Shown: in pieces, positions 1-9,193 of the stretch
How the letters are laid out: each line of letters starts with the position of its first letter
Numbering within the stretch: the stretch's first letter is position 1
From: Oleispirillum naphthae
GTDB lineage: Bacteria; Pseudomonadota; Alphaproteobacteria; Rhodospirillales; Rhodospirillaceae
Assembly (NCBI GenBank): GCA_027864655.1
Contig: JAQAZG010000004.1
Coordinates: 62,001 to 126,000, forward strand
Direction: 5' to 3'
Length of the DNA stretch: 64,000 nucleotides
Notes under the pieces: model-generated
Database searches by the model: none
What the model was told of the DNA's origin: nothing
What the model saw: only the letters and a program-made list of their open reading frames with translations
Position numbers and translations under genes: made by a program

Positions 1-214
1 GATGGCGGCGTGCAAGGCCGCAGGCGTGCCGACCCAGGTCTACTACCCGATCCCGATGCACGCCCAGACCGGCTATGCCCGCTATCCGCAGGCGCCGGGC
101 GGCTGCCCGGTTTCGGAGAGCCTGGCGCGGCGGGTGCTGAGCCTGCCGATGCACCCCTATCTTGCCGCGGACGACCAGGACCGGGTGATCGCGGCGGTGC
201 GCGGCGCGCTCTGA
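1..214 (+). CDS. DegT/DnrJ/EryC1/StrS aminotransferase, C-terminal part
   Basis: Only the last 71 codons lie in the window; the gene begins upstream of base 1. The residues VYYPIPMHAQTGY followed by ESLARRVLSLPMHPYL are the typical C-terminal signature of the DegT/DnrJ/EryC1/StrS family of PLP-dependent sugar aminotransferases. These enzymes transfer an amino group from glutamate to a keto sugar nucleotide, usually for O-antigen, capsule or glycan synthesis. The active-site lysine lies outside the window and cannot be checked. The gene converges on the polysaccharide operon that follows, with only 16 bases between the stop codons, so a role in the same surface glycan is likely but inferred. 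Confidence 0.85.
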   Translation, partial: MAACKAAGVPTQVYYPIPMHAQTGYARYPQAPGGCPVSESLARRVLSLPMHPYLAADDQDRVIAAVRGAL

Positions 215-230
215 GGCGATTGCCGCAGGC

Positions 231-1292
231 TCATTCCGCGTGGCGGAGCTTGGTCTGCTTGGCCAGGCGCTCCACGTCGGCGGCGACCATTTCCTTGACC
301 AGGTCGGCGAACGGCGTGGTGTGTTTCCAGCCGAGCACGGTGTGCGCCTTGGTCGGGTCGCCGAGCAGGAGGTCCACCTCGGTGGGGCGGAAATAGCGCG
401 GGTCCACCCGCACCACCACCGCGCCGCTCTCGGCATCCGTGCCGGTTTCGTCCACCCCCTTGCCCTGCCAGACGATCTTCCGCCCGACCTCGGCGAAGGC
501 GCGCTCGACGAATTCGCGCACCGAGTGGGTCTCGCCGGTGGCGAGCACGTAGTCGCCCGGGGTTTCCTGTTGCAGGATGCGCCACATCCCGTCCACGTAG
601 TCGCGGGCATGGCCCCAGTCGCGCTTGGCGTCGAGGTTGCCGAGATAGAGGCAGTCCTGCAGCCCCTGCCGGATCGCGGCGACCGCCATGGTGATCTTGC
701 GGGTGACGAAGGTCTCGCCGCGCAGGGGGCTTTCGTGGTTGAACAGGATGCCGTTGCTGGCGTGCATGCCGTAGGCCTCGCGGTAGTTCACCGTGATCCA
801 GTAGGCATAGATCTTCGCCGCCGCATAGGGGCTGCGCGGATAGAACGGCGTGGTCTCGCGCTGCGGGATTTCCTGCGCCTTGCCGTAGAGCTCGGAGGTC
901 GAGGCCTGGTAGAAGCGGGTCTTCTTCTCCAGGCCGAGGATGCGCACCGCCTCGAGCAGGCGCAGCGTGCCCAGCGCGTCGGAATTGGCGGTGTATTCGG
1001 CGGTCTCGAAGCTGACCTGGACGTGGCTTTGCGCCGCGAGGTTGTAGATCTCGTCGGGCTGAACCTCCTGCACCAGGCGGATCAGGTTGGTGGCGTCGGT
1101 CATGTCGCCGTAGTGCAGGCGGTATTTCACCCCGCCCGCGTGCGGGTCCTGGTAGAGGTGGTCGATGCGGCCGGTGTTGAACGACGAGGACCGGCGCTTC
1201 ACGCCGTGGACCTCGTAGCCCTTGGCGAGCAGCAGTTCCGACAGATAGGCCCCGTCCTGGCCGGTGACTCCGGTGATCAGCGCACGCTTCAT
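231..1292 (-). CDS. gmd: GDP-mannose 4,6-dehydratase
   Basis: This 353-residue protein converts GDP-D-mannose to GDP-4-keto-6-deoxy-D-mannose, the first step towards GDP-L-fucose and related deoxy sugars. The N-terminus [19 protein letters not shown] is the GMD Rossmann NAD(P) motif. STSELYG and the later SPYAAAK supply the catalytic Thr/Ser-Glu and Tyr-x3-Lys set of extended short-chain dehydrogenases. [17 protein letters not shown] is also characteristic of GMD. The ATG at 1292 was chosen because it starts exactly before the Rossmann motif and overlaps the fcl stop codon by four bases. It is the last gene of the minus-strand operon and is immediately preceded by fcl, which uses its product. 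Confidence 0.96.
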   Translation of the reverse strand: MKRALITGVTGQDGAYLSELLLAKGYEVHGVKRRSSSFNTGRIDHLYQDPHAGGVKYRLHYGDMTDATNLIRLVQEVQPDEIYNLAAQSHVQVSFETAEYTANSDALGTLRLLEAVRILGLEKKTRFYQASTSELYGKAQEIPQRETTPFYPRSPYAAAKIYAYWITVNYREAYGMHASNGILFNHESPLRGETFVTRKITMAVAAIRQGLQDCLYLGNLDAKRDWGHARDYVDGMWRILQQETPGDYVLATGETHSVREFVERAFAEVGRKIVWQGKGVDETGTDAESGAVVVRVDPRYFRPTEVDLLLGDPTKAHTVLGWKHTTPFADLVKEMVAADVERLAKQTKLRHAE

Positions 1293-2275
1293 TTCGAGAC
1301 TTTCGTTTCGGTTTCCAGGGCGAGGCCGCGAAGCCCCCGCCGATTTTGCAAAAACCAGTGGTAATAGCCGCGAAGTCCCTCGCCAAGAGGGATTTTCCTG
1401 CGCCAGCCGATTTCCCGCAGGCGGGAGGAATCGAGCAGCTTGCGCGGCATGCCGTCGGGGTGCGAGGTGTCGAAGTGCACTCGCCCGGCATAGCCCACCG
1501 CCTCGGCGATGAGGGCGGCGAACCCGGCGATGGAGACCTCCTCGCCGGAGCCGACGTTGACGATCTCCTCCCCCGAGTAGCGGCGCATCAAAAAGACGCA
1601 GGCGTCCGCCATGTCGTCCACGTGCATGAACTCCCGCAGCGGCCTGCCGGTGCCCCACACCGCCACCTCGGGGTCGTTCGCTTCCTTCGCCGCGTGGAAG
1701 CGGCTCAACAAGGCGGCGGGCACGTGGCTGTGCAGCGGGTGGAAGTTGTCGCCCGGGCCGTAGAGGTTGGTCGGCATCGCCGAGATATAGTCGCGGCCGA
1801 ATTCGCGGCGCAGCGCCTGGGCGAGCTTGATCCCCGCGATCTTGGCCAGGGCGTACCACTCGTTGGTGGGTTCGAGCGGCCCGGTGAGCAGGGCGGATTC
1901 GGGGATCGGCTGCGGCGCCTCGCGCGGATAGATGCACGACGAGCCGAGGAACAGCAGGCGGCCGACATCGTTCGCGTGCGCCGCGCGGATGACGTTGGCG
2001 GCGATCATCAGGTTTTCGTAGAGGAACTCGGACGGCAGGGTGGAATTGGCGTGGATGCCGCCGACCCGCCCGGCGGTGAGGAAGATCGCGTCCGGGCGCT
2101 GCGCGGCGATCCAGGCCTCGGTTTCCGCCTGGCGGGTGAGGTCGAGGTCGCGGTGCGAGGCGGTGAGCACGGTGCAGGATTCTTGCGCCAGGCGGCGCAC
2201 GATCGCGCCGCCCACCATGCCGGTGTGCCCGGCCACCCAGACGCGCTTTCCGGCAAGATCGTAGGAAAAGGTCAT
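1289..2275 (-). CDS. fcl: GDP-L-fucose synthase (GDP-4-keto-6-deoxymannose epimerase/reductase)
   Basis: The 328-residue product should epimerise and reduce GDP-4-keto-6-deoxy-D-mannose to GDP-L-fucose with NADPH. The N-terminal [18 protein letters not shown] is the fucose-synthase form of the Rossmann glycine motif. LGSSCIYP and [10 protein letters not shown] carry the Ser and the Tyr-x3-Lys of the catalytic triad, and [13 protein letters not shown] is a family hallmark. The ATG at 2275 overlaps the end of the upstream phosphomannomutase gene by four bases, and its own stop overlaps the gmd start in the same way, so the three genes are probably translationally coupled. Together with gmd it indicates a fucose-type sugar in the glycan. 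Confidence 0.95.
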   Translation of the reverse strand: MTFSYDLAGKRVWVAGHTGMVGGAIVRRLAQESCTVLTASHRDLDLTRQAETEAWIAAQRPDAIFLTAGRVGGIHANSTLPSEFLYENLMIAANVIRAAHANDVGRLLFLGSSCIYPREAPQPIPESALLTGPLEPTNEWYALAKIAGIKLAQALRREFGRDYISAMPTNLYGPGDNFHPLHSHVPAALLSRFHAAKEANDPEVAVWGTGRPLREFMHVDDMADACVFLMRRYSGEEIVNVGSGEEVSIAGFAALIAEAVGYAGRVHFDTSHPDGMPRKLLDSSRLREIGWRRKIPLGEGLRGYYHWFLQNRRGLRGLALETETKVSK

Positions 2276-3630
2276 GGTTCCCCTCCGATCAGGTGCGAAA
2301 TCTCGGCCAGATGGCGCGCCACCGCGGCGGCGTCCCCCCGGCTTTCGATGTTGAGGCGGAGCAGAGGCTCGGTGTTGGAGCGGCGCAGGTTGAACCGCCA
2401 GTCGGCGAACTCCAGGGATACCCCGTCGGTGTCGTCGCGGCGCGGCCCCTGCGGCAGGTAGCGGGCGAGGATGCGCTGCGTCGTCGCCGCCGCATCGGTT
2501 TGGAAATTCACCTCGCCGCTGCACGGGAAGGCGGCGATGCGTTCCCCCACCAGTTCGGCCAGGGTGCGGCCGCTGCGGCCGATCAGCCCGGCGACCAGGA
2601 GCCAGGGGATCATGCCGCTGTCGCAATAGGCGAAATCGCGGAAATAGTGGTGGCCGCTCATCTCGCCGCCGTAGACCGCGTCCTCGGCGCGCATCCGCTC
2701 CTTGATGAAGGCGTGGCCGGTCTTGCAGCGCACCGGAACGCCGCCCGCGCGCGTCACCTCGGCGATGGTGTTCCACTCCAGGCGCGGGTCGTGGACGATC
2801 TTCGCGCCGGGGTGCCTTTGCAGCAGCGCGCAGGCGAGCAGGCCGACGAGATAGTACCCCTCGATGAAGTTTCCGTCCGCGTCGTAGAGGAAGCAGCGGT
2901 CGGCATCGCCATCCCAGGCGACGCCGAGGTCGGCCCCGGCGGCGCGCACCGCCTGCGCCGTCGCTTCGCGCATCTCCGGCAAGAGCGGGTTGGGAATGCC
3001 GTCGGGGAAGTCGCCGTCGGGCTCGCAGCGCACCGGCACGATGCGGCAGGGCAGGCGCTGCGCCAGTTCGGCGACGATCGGCCCGGCGCAGCCGTTGCCC
3101 GCGTCGGCGACGATGGTGAGGCGGGAAAGCGCGTCTGCGTCCACATAGCCGAGCAGATGGTCGATGTAGGCGGAGCGGTCGGCGTCGCGCACCACCTGTC
3201 CCGGTTTTACCGCGGGCGGCGGCGCGGCGGCCTCGGTGCGGGCGCGGATCGCGGCGAGCCCGGAATCGCCGGAGATCGGCCGCGCGCCGCTGCGCACCAG
3301 CTTCATGCCGTTGTGGCCCTTGGGGTTGTGGCTGGCGGTGACCATGATGCCGCCGCCGACGCCGTCCTTTTCGCGATGCGCGGTCTGGAAATAGACCTCT
3401 TCCGTCGCGCAGAGGCCGATGTCCACCACGCCGGAGCCGCCCTCGGCCAGCCCGGCGATCAGCGCGGCGGCGAGCTCCGGGCTTTCCAGCCGGGCGTCGC
3501 GGCCGACCACGGTAGCGCCGGGGCGGATTTCCTCGGCGAAGGCGCGGCCGATGCGCCTTGCGATCGCCGCATCCAGGGTGGCGGGCACCTCGCCCCGGAT
3601 GTCGTAGGCCTTGAAACAGGACAGCGTCAT
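2272..3630 (-). CDS. manB: Phosphomannomutase/phosphoglucomutase
   Basis: This 452-residue alpha-D-phosphohexomutase should interconvert mannose 6-phosphate and mannose 1-phosphate, feeding GDP-mannose synthesis for the downstream gmd and fcl enzymes. Visible motifs in order are the N-terminal FKAYDIRG, the phosphoserine loop [11 protein letters not shown], the metal-binding DGDADR, the sugar-binding GEMSGHHYF and the phosphate-binding [11 protein letters not shown] near the C-terminus. Length and motif order fit the ManB/AlgC type. The start at 3630 overlaps the last base of the preceding glycosyltransferase stop codon. Which hexose phosphate it prefers cannot be told from sequence; the neighbours argue for mannose. 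Confidence 0.93.
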   Translation of the reverse strand: MTLSCFKAYDIRGEVPATLDAAIARRIGRAFAEEIRPGATVVGRDARLESPELAAALIAGLAEGGSGVVDIGLCATEEVYFQTAHREKDGVGGGIMVTASHNPKGHNGMKLVRSGARPISGDSGLAAIRARTEAAAPPPAVKPGQVVRDADRSAYIDHLLGYVDADALSRLTIVADAGNGCAGPIVAELAQRLPCRIVPVRCEPDGDFPDGIPNPLLPEMREATAQAVRAAGADLGVAWDGDADRCFLYDADGNFIEGYYLVGLLACALLQRHPGAKIVHDPRLEWNTIAEVTRAGGVPVRCKTGHAFIKERMRAEDAVYGGEMSGHHYFRDFAYCDSGMIPWLLVAGLIGRSGRTLAELVGERIAAFPCSGEVNFQTDAAATTQRILARYLPQGPRRDDTDGVSLEFADWRFNLRRSNTEPLLRLNIESRGDAAAVARHLAEISHLIGGEP

Positions 3631-4505
3631 CACGCCCCGTCCCGGCCCGGGGTGTGCTGGGTGACGCGCCGTCCGTGGGAGAACCGCACCAGAAGCCGGA
3701 AAAGCGCCTGGAAGGCGGCATCGGGCAAGGCGCGGTGCAGCGCCAGCCAGGCGAAGAACGGGCTCAGCGGATAGGTGGAGGGCTGCCGCCGCCAGGTCCG
3801 CCACAGCGCCCACAGGGCGCCCCAGGTGTAGGCTTCCGGATTGCGGGCCTGCACCTCGGTCCACAGGCTGCCGTGCAGGTGGCGCGATTTGGACAGCAGC
3901 ATGCCGCCGCTGGTGACGCGGTAGTGGAACAGCGGTTCGGGCGCCACCACGCCGAAGCGGCCGCGCGCGCCGAGGCGGATGTTGAACTCCCAATCCTCGT
4001 AGCCGCGGCGCATCGTCTCGTCGTAGCCGCCCACCGCCACCCATTCCGCCCGGCGGATGAGGACGCAGTAGGGCATCTGGTTGAGGAACAGCTGTTCGAA
4101 GAAGTTGTAGTGCTTCTTCAACACGCCGCGGGATTCCCCCTCCAGGCGGATGTGGGAGAAGGCGAAGGCCGCCTCCGGGTGGGCGGCCAGCGCCGCGGCC
4201 AGCTTTTCCAGGGCGTCCGGTTCCAGCCAGTCGTCGGCGTCGAGCGGCAGCACCAACTCGCCGGTGGCGGCGGCAAAGCCCGCGTTGCGCGCCGCGGGCA
4301 GGCCGCGGTTGGGCTGGCGCACCAGGCGGATGTCGGAAAGCGAGTCGAGCAGGGCCACGGTGGCGGGGTCGGTGGAGCCGTCGTCCACCACGATGATCTC
4401 GCGCGGCGGCAGGCTCTGGGCACGCAGCGAGTCCAGGGTTTGCGGCAGGGTGGCGCCGCTGTCGTAGCAGGGGATGACGATGCTGATCGATCGATCGGCG
4501 GTCAC
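3630..4505 (-). CDS. Glycosyltransferase family 2
   Basis: A 291-residue GT-A fold glycosyltransferase. It begins with SISIVIPCYDSGATL, the usual nucleotide-binding start of GT2 enzymes, followed by IIVVDDGSTD and the metal-binding DxD-type motif PLDADDW; YEDWEFNIRL is the usual acceptor-loop region. A GTG start at 4505 was chosen because it overlaps the upstream methyltransferase stop as GTGA and has an AAAGGGAAAG stretch just upstream, whereas the TTG 18 bases further out lies inside the preceding gene. Donor and acceptor sugars cannot be inferred. It presumably adds a residue to the surface glycan whose nucleotide sugars are made by the following three genes. Confidence 0.88.
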   Translation of the reverse strand: MTADRSISIVIPCYDSGATLPQTLDSLRAQSLPPREIIVVDDGSTDPATVALLDSLSDIRLVRQPNRGLPAARNAGFAAATGELVLPLDADDWLEPDALEKLAAALAAHPEAAFAFSHIRLEGESRGVLKKHYNFFEQLFLNQMPYCVLIRRAEWVAVGGYDETMRRGYEDWEFNIRLGARGRFGVVAPEPLFHYRVTSGGMLLSKSRHLHGSLWTEVQARNPEAYTWGALWALWRTWRRQPSTYPLSPFFAWLALHRALPDAAFQALFRLLVRFSHGRRVTQHTPGRDGA

Positions 4506-5269
4506 GGCTTTCCCTTTCCGCAACGGCAGTCGGCCCAGATTTCACCCCAGGGCGTGGCCACCTCGGCAATGCTCAGCCCGGCGGATTCCATTTCGGTGCG
4601 GAACTCGGCCAGGGTGTGCTCGATCTTGTGATCGTCGTCACCATAATAGTTTACACCCAATTCCTTGCGCAGCGCCATTTGCCATTCGCGGCTGAAGTGC
4701 GGCACGCGGATGAGGAACCTTTCCGCGCCGGTGGCGGCGGTCAGGGCGGAGAGGAAGCCGACGCGATCGACGATGTGTTCGAGGACGTTGGACAGTACCA
4801 CCACGTTCCAGCCGCCCTCGGGCACCGTGCGCGTCGCGTCGCCCTCGACGAAGGAGAGGTTGGGCGGGTTGTCGGCGGCCATCGCCTGGGCGAGGCGCGG
4901 CTTGTTCATGTCGATGCCGAGCACGGTGCTGCCCGGGCGGGCGCGGGCGATGCTGCGCGCCACCGCGCCATAGCCGCAGCCGACGTCGAGCACGCGGTCG
5001 CCGTTGCCGATGCGGTCGATGAAGAAGTCGTGATAGCGGGTGAGGCGGTGCTTCGGATGCTCGCCCTTGCCGTAGGCCATGGCGCGCTCGGCGGTCACCA
5101 GTTCCAGCCGGTCGCGCACCGCCATCAGGCGGCGCAGCCCCTGCGCCGGGTCGGGGTGGCGGGAGTCGAGAACCAGAATTCCGGTGATCAAGCCGGTGCG
5201 CAGCCGTTCCGGCAGCAGGCGCCAGATCGTGGCCAGAAGATCGGCGAGGCGGAGCAGCAGGGCTTTCAC
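4502..5269 (-). CDS. Class I SAM-dependent methyltransferase
   Basis: A 255-residue protein with a class I methyltransferase core. RVLDVGCGYGAVARSIA is the SAM-binding motif I, VLGIDMNKPRLAQA the acidic loop that binds the ribose, and VVVLSNVLEHI the motif IV region common in glycan and small-molecule methyltransferases. A GTG start at 5269 is preferred because it forms a GTGA overlap with the glycosyltransferase upstream, matching the next junction down the operon. The context suggests it methylates a sugar or lipid-linked intermediate of the polysaccharide, but the substrate is unknown. Confidence 0.85.
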   Translation of the reverse strand: MKALLLRLADLLATIWRLLPERLRTGLITGILVLDSRHPDPAQGLRRLMAVRDRLELVTAERAMAYGKGEHPKHRLTRYHDFFIDRIGNGDRVLDVGCGYGAVARSIARARPGSTVLGIDMNKPRLAQAMAADNPPNLSFVEGDATRTVPEGGWNVVVLSNVLEHIVDRVGFLSALTAATGAERFLIRVPHFSREWQMALRKELGVNYYGDDDHKIEHTLAEFRTEMESAGLSIAEVATPWGEIWADCRCGKGKP

Positions 5270-6375
5270 GAACGGGCCTCCAGAAGCGTGCGGAAAACGC
5301 AGGCGTGGCGGTCGATCCACGGCGCGATGTCGAACTCTGCCACGGCGCGGGCGCGGGCGGCAACGCTCATCGCCCCCGCGGCGGCGGCGACCGCCAGCAT
5401 GCCCTCGCCCACCGCCTCGGCGGCGGGGGTGTGGATGGCCTCCCAATCCTCGGGCAGGGGCAGGCCGACGCCCGCCTCCGGCCCCACCAGCTCGGGCACG
5501 CCGCCGCTCGCCGAATGGAGCACCGGCAGGCCGCAGGCCATCGCCTCGAGCACGGTGTTGGGGCAGGGGTCGAGGTATTTGGTCATCACGTAGGCGTCGG
5601 CGGCGCGGTAGACCTGCGGCGCGTCCTCCTGGGTGTAGGCCCCGGTGAAGGCCACCGCGCCGTCGAGGCCGAGGCGGCGGATCGCCGCCTCCGCCGTGGC
5701 GCGGGCGGCGTCGGCGACCCAGCCCGCGACGGTCAGGCGCGCGTCGAGCCCGGCGGCGCGCGCCGCCGCCAGCCCGGCGATCGTCGCCTCCAGGCGGTAG
5801 GCGATGTGGGCGTCGATCTTGCCGGACAGCAGGAAGGTGAACGGCCGCTCCGCCCGCTCCGTCGCCGGGGCGAAACGCCGGGTGTCGATGGCGTTGAACA
5901 GAACCTCCCCCGGGCCCTGCCGCTCGCCGAGGAAGCGGTCGGCGGCGCGGCGGCAGAAGGCGCTCTGCCAGAACACGTGGTCGGCGCGGTGGTAGGCGCG
6001 CGCCATCACCGCGTTCATCCCCTTCCAGTCGCCCGCGTACCAGCCGGGATAGAACACGCCGTTCTGGTTGAGCACGATGGGGATCCTGCGCAGGCGCAGC
6101 CAGTCGAGCGCCGCGGCGGGCAGGTAGGGAGCGTTGGACAGGGTGTAGACGAGGTTGTAGGTCCAGCGGCGCTCGGGGAAGTATTCCTTGAGGCGCTTCA
6201 CCTTGACCAGAGGCCCGCCGACGTTGCCCGCGCGCGCGCCGCCGTAGAACACCCGCGGCTCCCCGCCGCCTCCGGAAAACGGCGTCGCGGCCAGGGTCTG
6301 CGCCAGCAGCGCGGCGCGCCAGCCGCTGCGCAGCGCGGTCTTGGCCAGGGAGTCTCGGCGGGCGTTCGTGCTCAT
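5266..6375 (-). CDS. Glycosyltransferase family 4 (GT-B fold)
   Basis: A 369-residue GT-B glycosyltransferase. The C-terminal half carries the nucleotide-sugar binding signature PNTVLEAMACGLPVLHS with the E-x7-E-like spacing expected for group 1/GT4 enzymes, and FLLSGKIDAHIAYRLE marks the linker to the second Rossmann domain. The N-terminal half is poorly conserved, as usual for acceptor-binding domains. The ATG at 6375 overlaps the preceding gene by four bases. It lies between another GT-B transferase and a methyltransferase in the same operon, so it probably builds the repeating unit or core of the same glycan; sugar specificity is not visible. Confidence 0.86.
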   Translation of the reverse strand: MSTNARRDSLAKTALRSGWRAALLAQTLAATPFSGGGGEPRVFYGGARAGNVGGPLVKVKRLKEYFPERRWTYNLVYTLSNAPYLPAAALDWLRLRRIPIVLNQNGVFYPGWYAGDWKGMNAVMARAYHRADHVFWQSAFCRRAADRFLGERQGPGEVLFNAIDTRRFAPATERAERPFTFLLSGKIDAHIAYRLEATIAGLAAARAAGLDARLTVAGWVADAARATAEAAIRRLGLDGAVAFTGAYTQEDAPQVYRAADAYVMTKYLDPCPNTVLEAMACGLPVLHSASGGVPELVGPEAGVGLPLPEDWEAIHTPAAEAVGEGMLAVAAAAGAMSVAARARAVAEFDIAPWIDRHACVFRTLLEARS

Positions 6376-7487
6376 CGTGCGATCAGCGGCTGATAGACCT
6401 TGCGCCAGTGGTCGCGGCCGACCACCGGCCAGTCGGCGGCCTTCACCGCCTCCCGCGCCGCGGCGCGCAGGGCCTGGGAGTCCGCTTCCGGCAGGGCGAG
6501 GATGGCGGCGGCGCGCGCGGCGACGCCCGCGGCATCCTCCGGCTCCACCAGGCCGCCGCTCAGCCCGTCGGTCACCAGGTCGGGGGCCATGCCGACGCGG
6601 GTGGAGACCACCGGCACGCCGCTCGACATGCTTTCCATCAGCCCCATCGGGCCGCCCTCCTCGCGCGAGGTGACGAAATAGAGGTCGAGCGCATGGTAGC
6701 ACTCCGCCAGCTCGGTGTGGCCTTCCACATAGGTGTGGACGAAGGGAATGCCGCGCGCCGCGAGCTCGCGCTTGACGTAGCCGCGCGCCGGGCCGGTGAG
6801 GAAGGCGGTGACCGGAAAGTCGCGGGCGAGTTCCGCCACCGCCGCGACGAACACGTCCGGCCCCTTGATCGGCTTCGGCTCCATGCCGTCGCCCCAGCCC
6901 ACGCCGTCCTTCTGGAACGAGCCGACGACGATGCGCTCCGGCGAAATGCCGAAGCGGGCGCGCGCCGCCGCCTTCCGCTCCGGCGAGGGCGGCACGAAGA
7001 GGCGCATGTCCACGCCGATCGGGATGCGCACCAGCTTCTCCCGCGGCACGCCCCAGCCGAGCAGGCGCTCCTCGACCAGGCCCGCGCCGGTGACGATCTT
7101 CGACAGGCGGGGCACGCTTTCGAGGAAGCGGTCGATGTGTTCGGAAATCTCCGGCCCGTCCTCGCGCTTGCCGTGGAAGAACGAGGTGACGTAGCGGTTG
7201 CCGCGCGGCATGTGCGGTCCCCAGGCCAGCCACATGTACTGCGAGCCGAAGTGCACCACGCGCTCGGCGATGCGCTGCGGCTCCACGGTGGTGGCGACGC
7301 TGCCGGGGGCGAGGGCGTTGGCCTCGTCGCGCACGTGCTCGCCGACCCAGCGGATCGCCCAGTCCGCCTTCTCGATGACGAACTGCACCGCCGCGCCCTC
7401 GCCATGGTACAGGCCGCAGGCGGCGGCGGCGCGCCAGGGCAGGCAGGCGGCGCGGAACTTCCAGGGGCGCAACAGGTCCTTCAGCAT
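6372..7487 (-). CDS. Glycosyltransferase family 4-like protein (GT-B fold)
   Basis: A 371-residue protein with the GT-B C-terminal signature SREEGGPMGLMESMSSGVPV followed by VSTRVGMAPDLV, which binds the nucleotide part of the sugar donor. IVVGSFQKDGVGWGDGMEPK at the start of the second domain resembles a loop seen in several surface-glycan glycosyltransferases. The N-terminal part contains YVTSFFHGKREDGPEI, which is probably the acceptor-side domain. The ATG at 7487 overlaps the last base of the GMD-like gene stop codon. Donor sugar unknown; GDP-mannose or a GDP-deoxymannose would fit the operon but is inference. Confidence 0.85.
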   Translation of the reverse strand: MLKDLLRPWKFRAACLPWRAAAACGLYHGEGAAVQFVIEKADWAIRWVGEHVRDEANALAPGSVATTVEPQRIAERVVHFGSQYMWLAWGPHMPRGNRYVTSFFHGKREDGPEISEHIDRFLESVPRLSKIVTGAGLVEERLLGWGVPREKLVRIPIGVDMRLFVPPSPERKAAARARFGISPERIVVGSFQKDGVGWGDGMEPKPIKGPDVFVAAVAELARDFPVTAFLTGPARGYVKRELAARGIPFVHTYVEGHTELAECYHALDLYFVTSREEGGPMGLMESMSSGVPVVSTRVGMAPDLVTDGLSGGLVEPEDAAGVAARAAAILALPEADSQALRAAAREAVKAADWPVVGRDHWRKVYQPLIAR

Positions 7488-8488
7488 CAGAACAGCAATC
7501 CGTCGAGGGGAGACCCGTCCAGCCGGGCGCGCTCCGCCAGGGCCATGCGGCGCGCCACCTCGTGCATCCGGGTGCGGGCCGACCAGCCGAGCTTTGCCCG
7601 CGCCTTGGCGGCGGAACCGAAGCCGCAGCGGATTTCCGAGGGGCGCAGCAGCGAAGGGTCGCTTTCCACATGCGCCCGCCAGTCGAGGCCGAAGGCGGAA
7701 AACGCCGCCTCGGCGAAGGCGGAGAGCGGGTTGACCTCGCCGGTGGCGATGACGAAGTCCTCGGGCTCGGGCCGTTGCAGCATCGCCCACATCGCCTCCA
7801 CGTATTCCGGCGCCCAGCCCCAGTCGCGCCGCACCGAGAGGTCGCCCAGGCTGACCGTGCCGCCGCCGTCGCGGGCGATGCGCGCCGCCGCCGCCGCGAT
7901 CTTGCGGGTGACGAAGCGGCCGGGCCGCATCGGCGATTCATGGTTGAACAGAATGCCGGAACAGGCGAACAGGCCGTAGCTTTCGCGGTAGTTGGCGACC
8001 TCCCAGAAGGCGGTGGACTTGGCCACCGCATAGGGGCTGCGCGGGCGGAAGGGGGAGTCCTCCGCCGCCGGGTCCTCGCCGGTGTTGCCGAAACACTCCG
8101 ACGACCCGGCGTTGTAGAAGCGGATCGGCGCGGCGAGGAAGCGCACCGCCTCCAGCACGTTGAGGGTGGCGGTGGCGATGCTTTCCAGGGTCTCCACCGG
8201 CTGCTGGAAGGACAGCCCCACCGAGCTCTGGCCCGAGAGGTTGTAGATCTCGTCCGGCTCGACCTTGGCGATGACCTGCAGCACGCTGCGGAAGTCGGTG
8301 AGCGCGGCGGAATGGGTGGCCACCCGGCCGCGCAGGCCGAGCGTCGAAAGGTTGGAGAAGGCGCTCGCCTCCGCATCGCGCGAGGTGCCGTGCACCACGT
8401 ATCCCTTGCCGAGCAGAAGGCGCGACAGATAGCCGCCGTCCTGGCCGGAAATGCCGAAGATCAGCGCGGTTTTGGGGGATGCGGTCAT
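7487..8488 (-). CDS. GDP-mannose 4,6-dehydratase-like NAD-dependent epimerase/dehydratase
   Basis: A 333-residue extended short-chain dehydrogenase that is a second, diverged GMD-family protein. It has the GMD-type motif IFGISGQDGGYLSRLLL, the catalytic region NAGSSECFG with Ser in place of the usual Thr, the Tyr-x3-Lys in SPYAVAK, and FNHESPMRPGRFVTRKI. It is about 20 residues shorter than the gmd product at 231-1292. It may make the same intermediate for a different branch, or act as a related dehydratase or reductase such as one leading to GDP-rhamnose or GDP-perosamine. It is the first gene of the coupled operon; a promoter should lie in 8489-8569, where no convincing elements are seen. 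Confidence 0.85.
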   Translation of the reverse strand: MTASPKTALIFGISGQDGGYLSRLLLGKGYVVHGTSRDAEASAFSNLSTLGLRGRVATHSAALTDFRSVLQVIAKVEPDEIYNLSGQSSVGLSFQQPVETLESIATATLNVLEAVRFLAAPIRFYNAGSSECFGNTGEDPAAEDSPFRPRSPYAVAKSTAFWEVANYRESYGLFACSGILFNHESPMRPGRFVTRKIAAAAARIARDGGGTVSLGDLSVRRDWGWAPEYVEAMWAMLQRPEPEDFVIATGEVNPLSAFAEAAFSAFGLDWRAHVESDPSLLRPSEIRCGFGSAAKARAKLGWSARTRMHEVARRMALAERARLDGSPLDGLLF

Positions 8489-8569
8489 GCGGGGATCCGG
8501 GACGGGAAAGGGGGAACGCCAAGGGCGGAAATTGTGGGTGAGGCGGGGGGTAAAGTCAACCGAGGGCGG

Positions 8570-9193
8570 TCAGCGCGCCGGTTCGGGCAGACAGGCGGCG
8601 AGGGCGGAAAGGTCGGAGAGCACCGGCCCCGGATCGGCGGACGCGGCGAGGCTGCCCTCCGCCACTCCGGCGAAGGCGCAGCCCACCTCCCGCGCCGCGG
8701 CGCGGTCGTCCGCGCCGTCGCCGATCATCAGCATCTCCGCGGGCGCGCAGCCGACGGCGGAGAGGATCGCCCGCAGGTTCGCCGCCTTGCGGCCGTGGCC
8801 GCCGCGCACCCCGTCGAAAGCGCCGGAGGGATAGCGCTTCGCCACCACGGCGCGCAGCGGCGCTTCCGGCGTCGCACTGTTGATCCAGATGGAAATCCCG
8901 AGGCTGCGCAGGTGCGCCAGAAGCGCGGAGGCTCCCGCCCGCTCCGGGCAGGCGAGAATGCGCGCCTCGCACCACGCGCCGTATTGCTCCGCCAGTTCCC
9001 CCGCATCGGCGCCGAAGCGCGCGGCGAAGGCGGCGAAGATGGCGAAGCGGTCGCCCGGCGGATCGGCGAGCAGCGCCTCCATCGCCGCCGCGCCGCCGGG
9101 GAAGACCCCGGCCACGGCGAAGAAACCTTCCCGCTTGATCGCGTTGGAATGCACCAGGGTGCCGTCGAAATCGAACACCGCGCAGCGGATCAT
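8570..9193 (-). CDS. HAD family hydrolase (phosphoglycolate-phosphatase-like)
   Basis: A 207-residue haloacid dehalogenase superfamily phosphatase. Motif I is VFDFDGTLVHS with the nucleophilic Asp and the acid/base Asp, motif II is WINSATPEAPL, and motif IV is MLMIGDGADDRAAA with the two metal-binding acidic residues. The helical cap between motifs I and II fits the Gph/PGMB-type subfamily. The ATG at 9193 overlaps the upstream EVE gene by four bases, so the two form a small operon. The substrate is not predictable; sugar phosphates or phosphoglycolate are common for this group. Confidence 0.88.
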   Translation of the reverse strand: MIRCAVFDFDGTLVHSNAIKREGFFAVAGVFPGGAAAMEALLADPPGDRFAIFAAFAARFGADAGELAEQYGAWCEARILACPERAGASALLAHLRSLGISIWINSATPEAPLRAVVAKRYPSGAFDGVRGGHGRKAANLRAILSAVGCAPAEMLMIGDGADDRAAAREVGCAFAGVAEGSLAASADPGPVLSDLSALAACLPEPAR

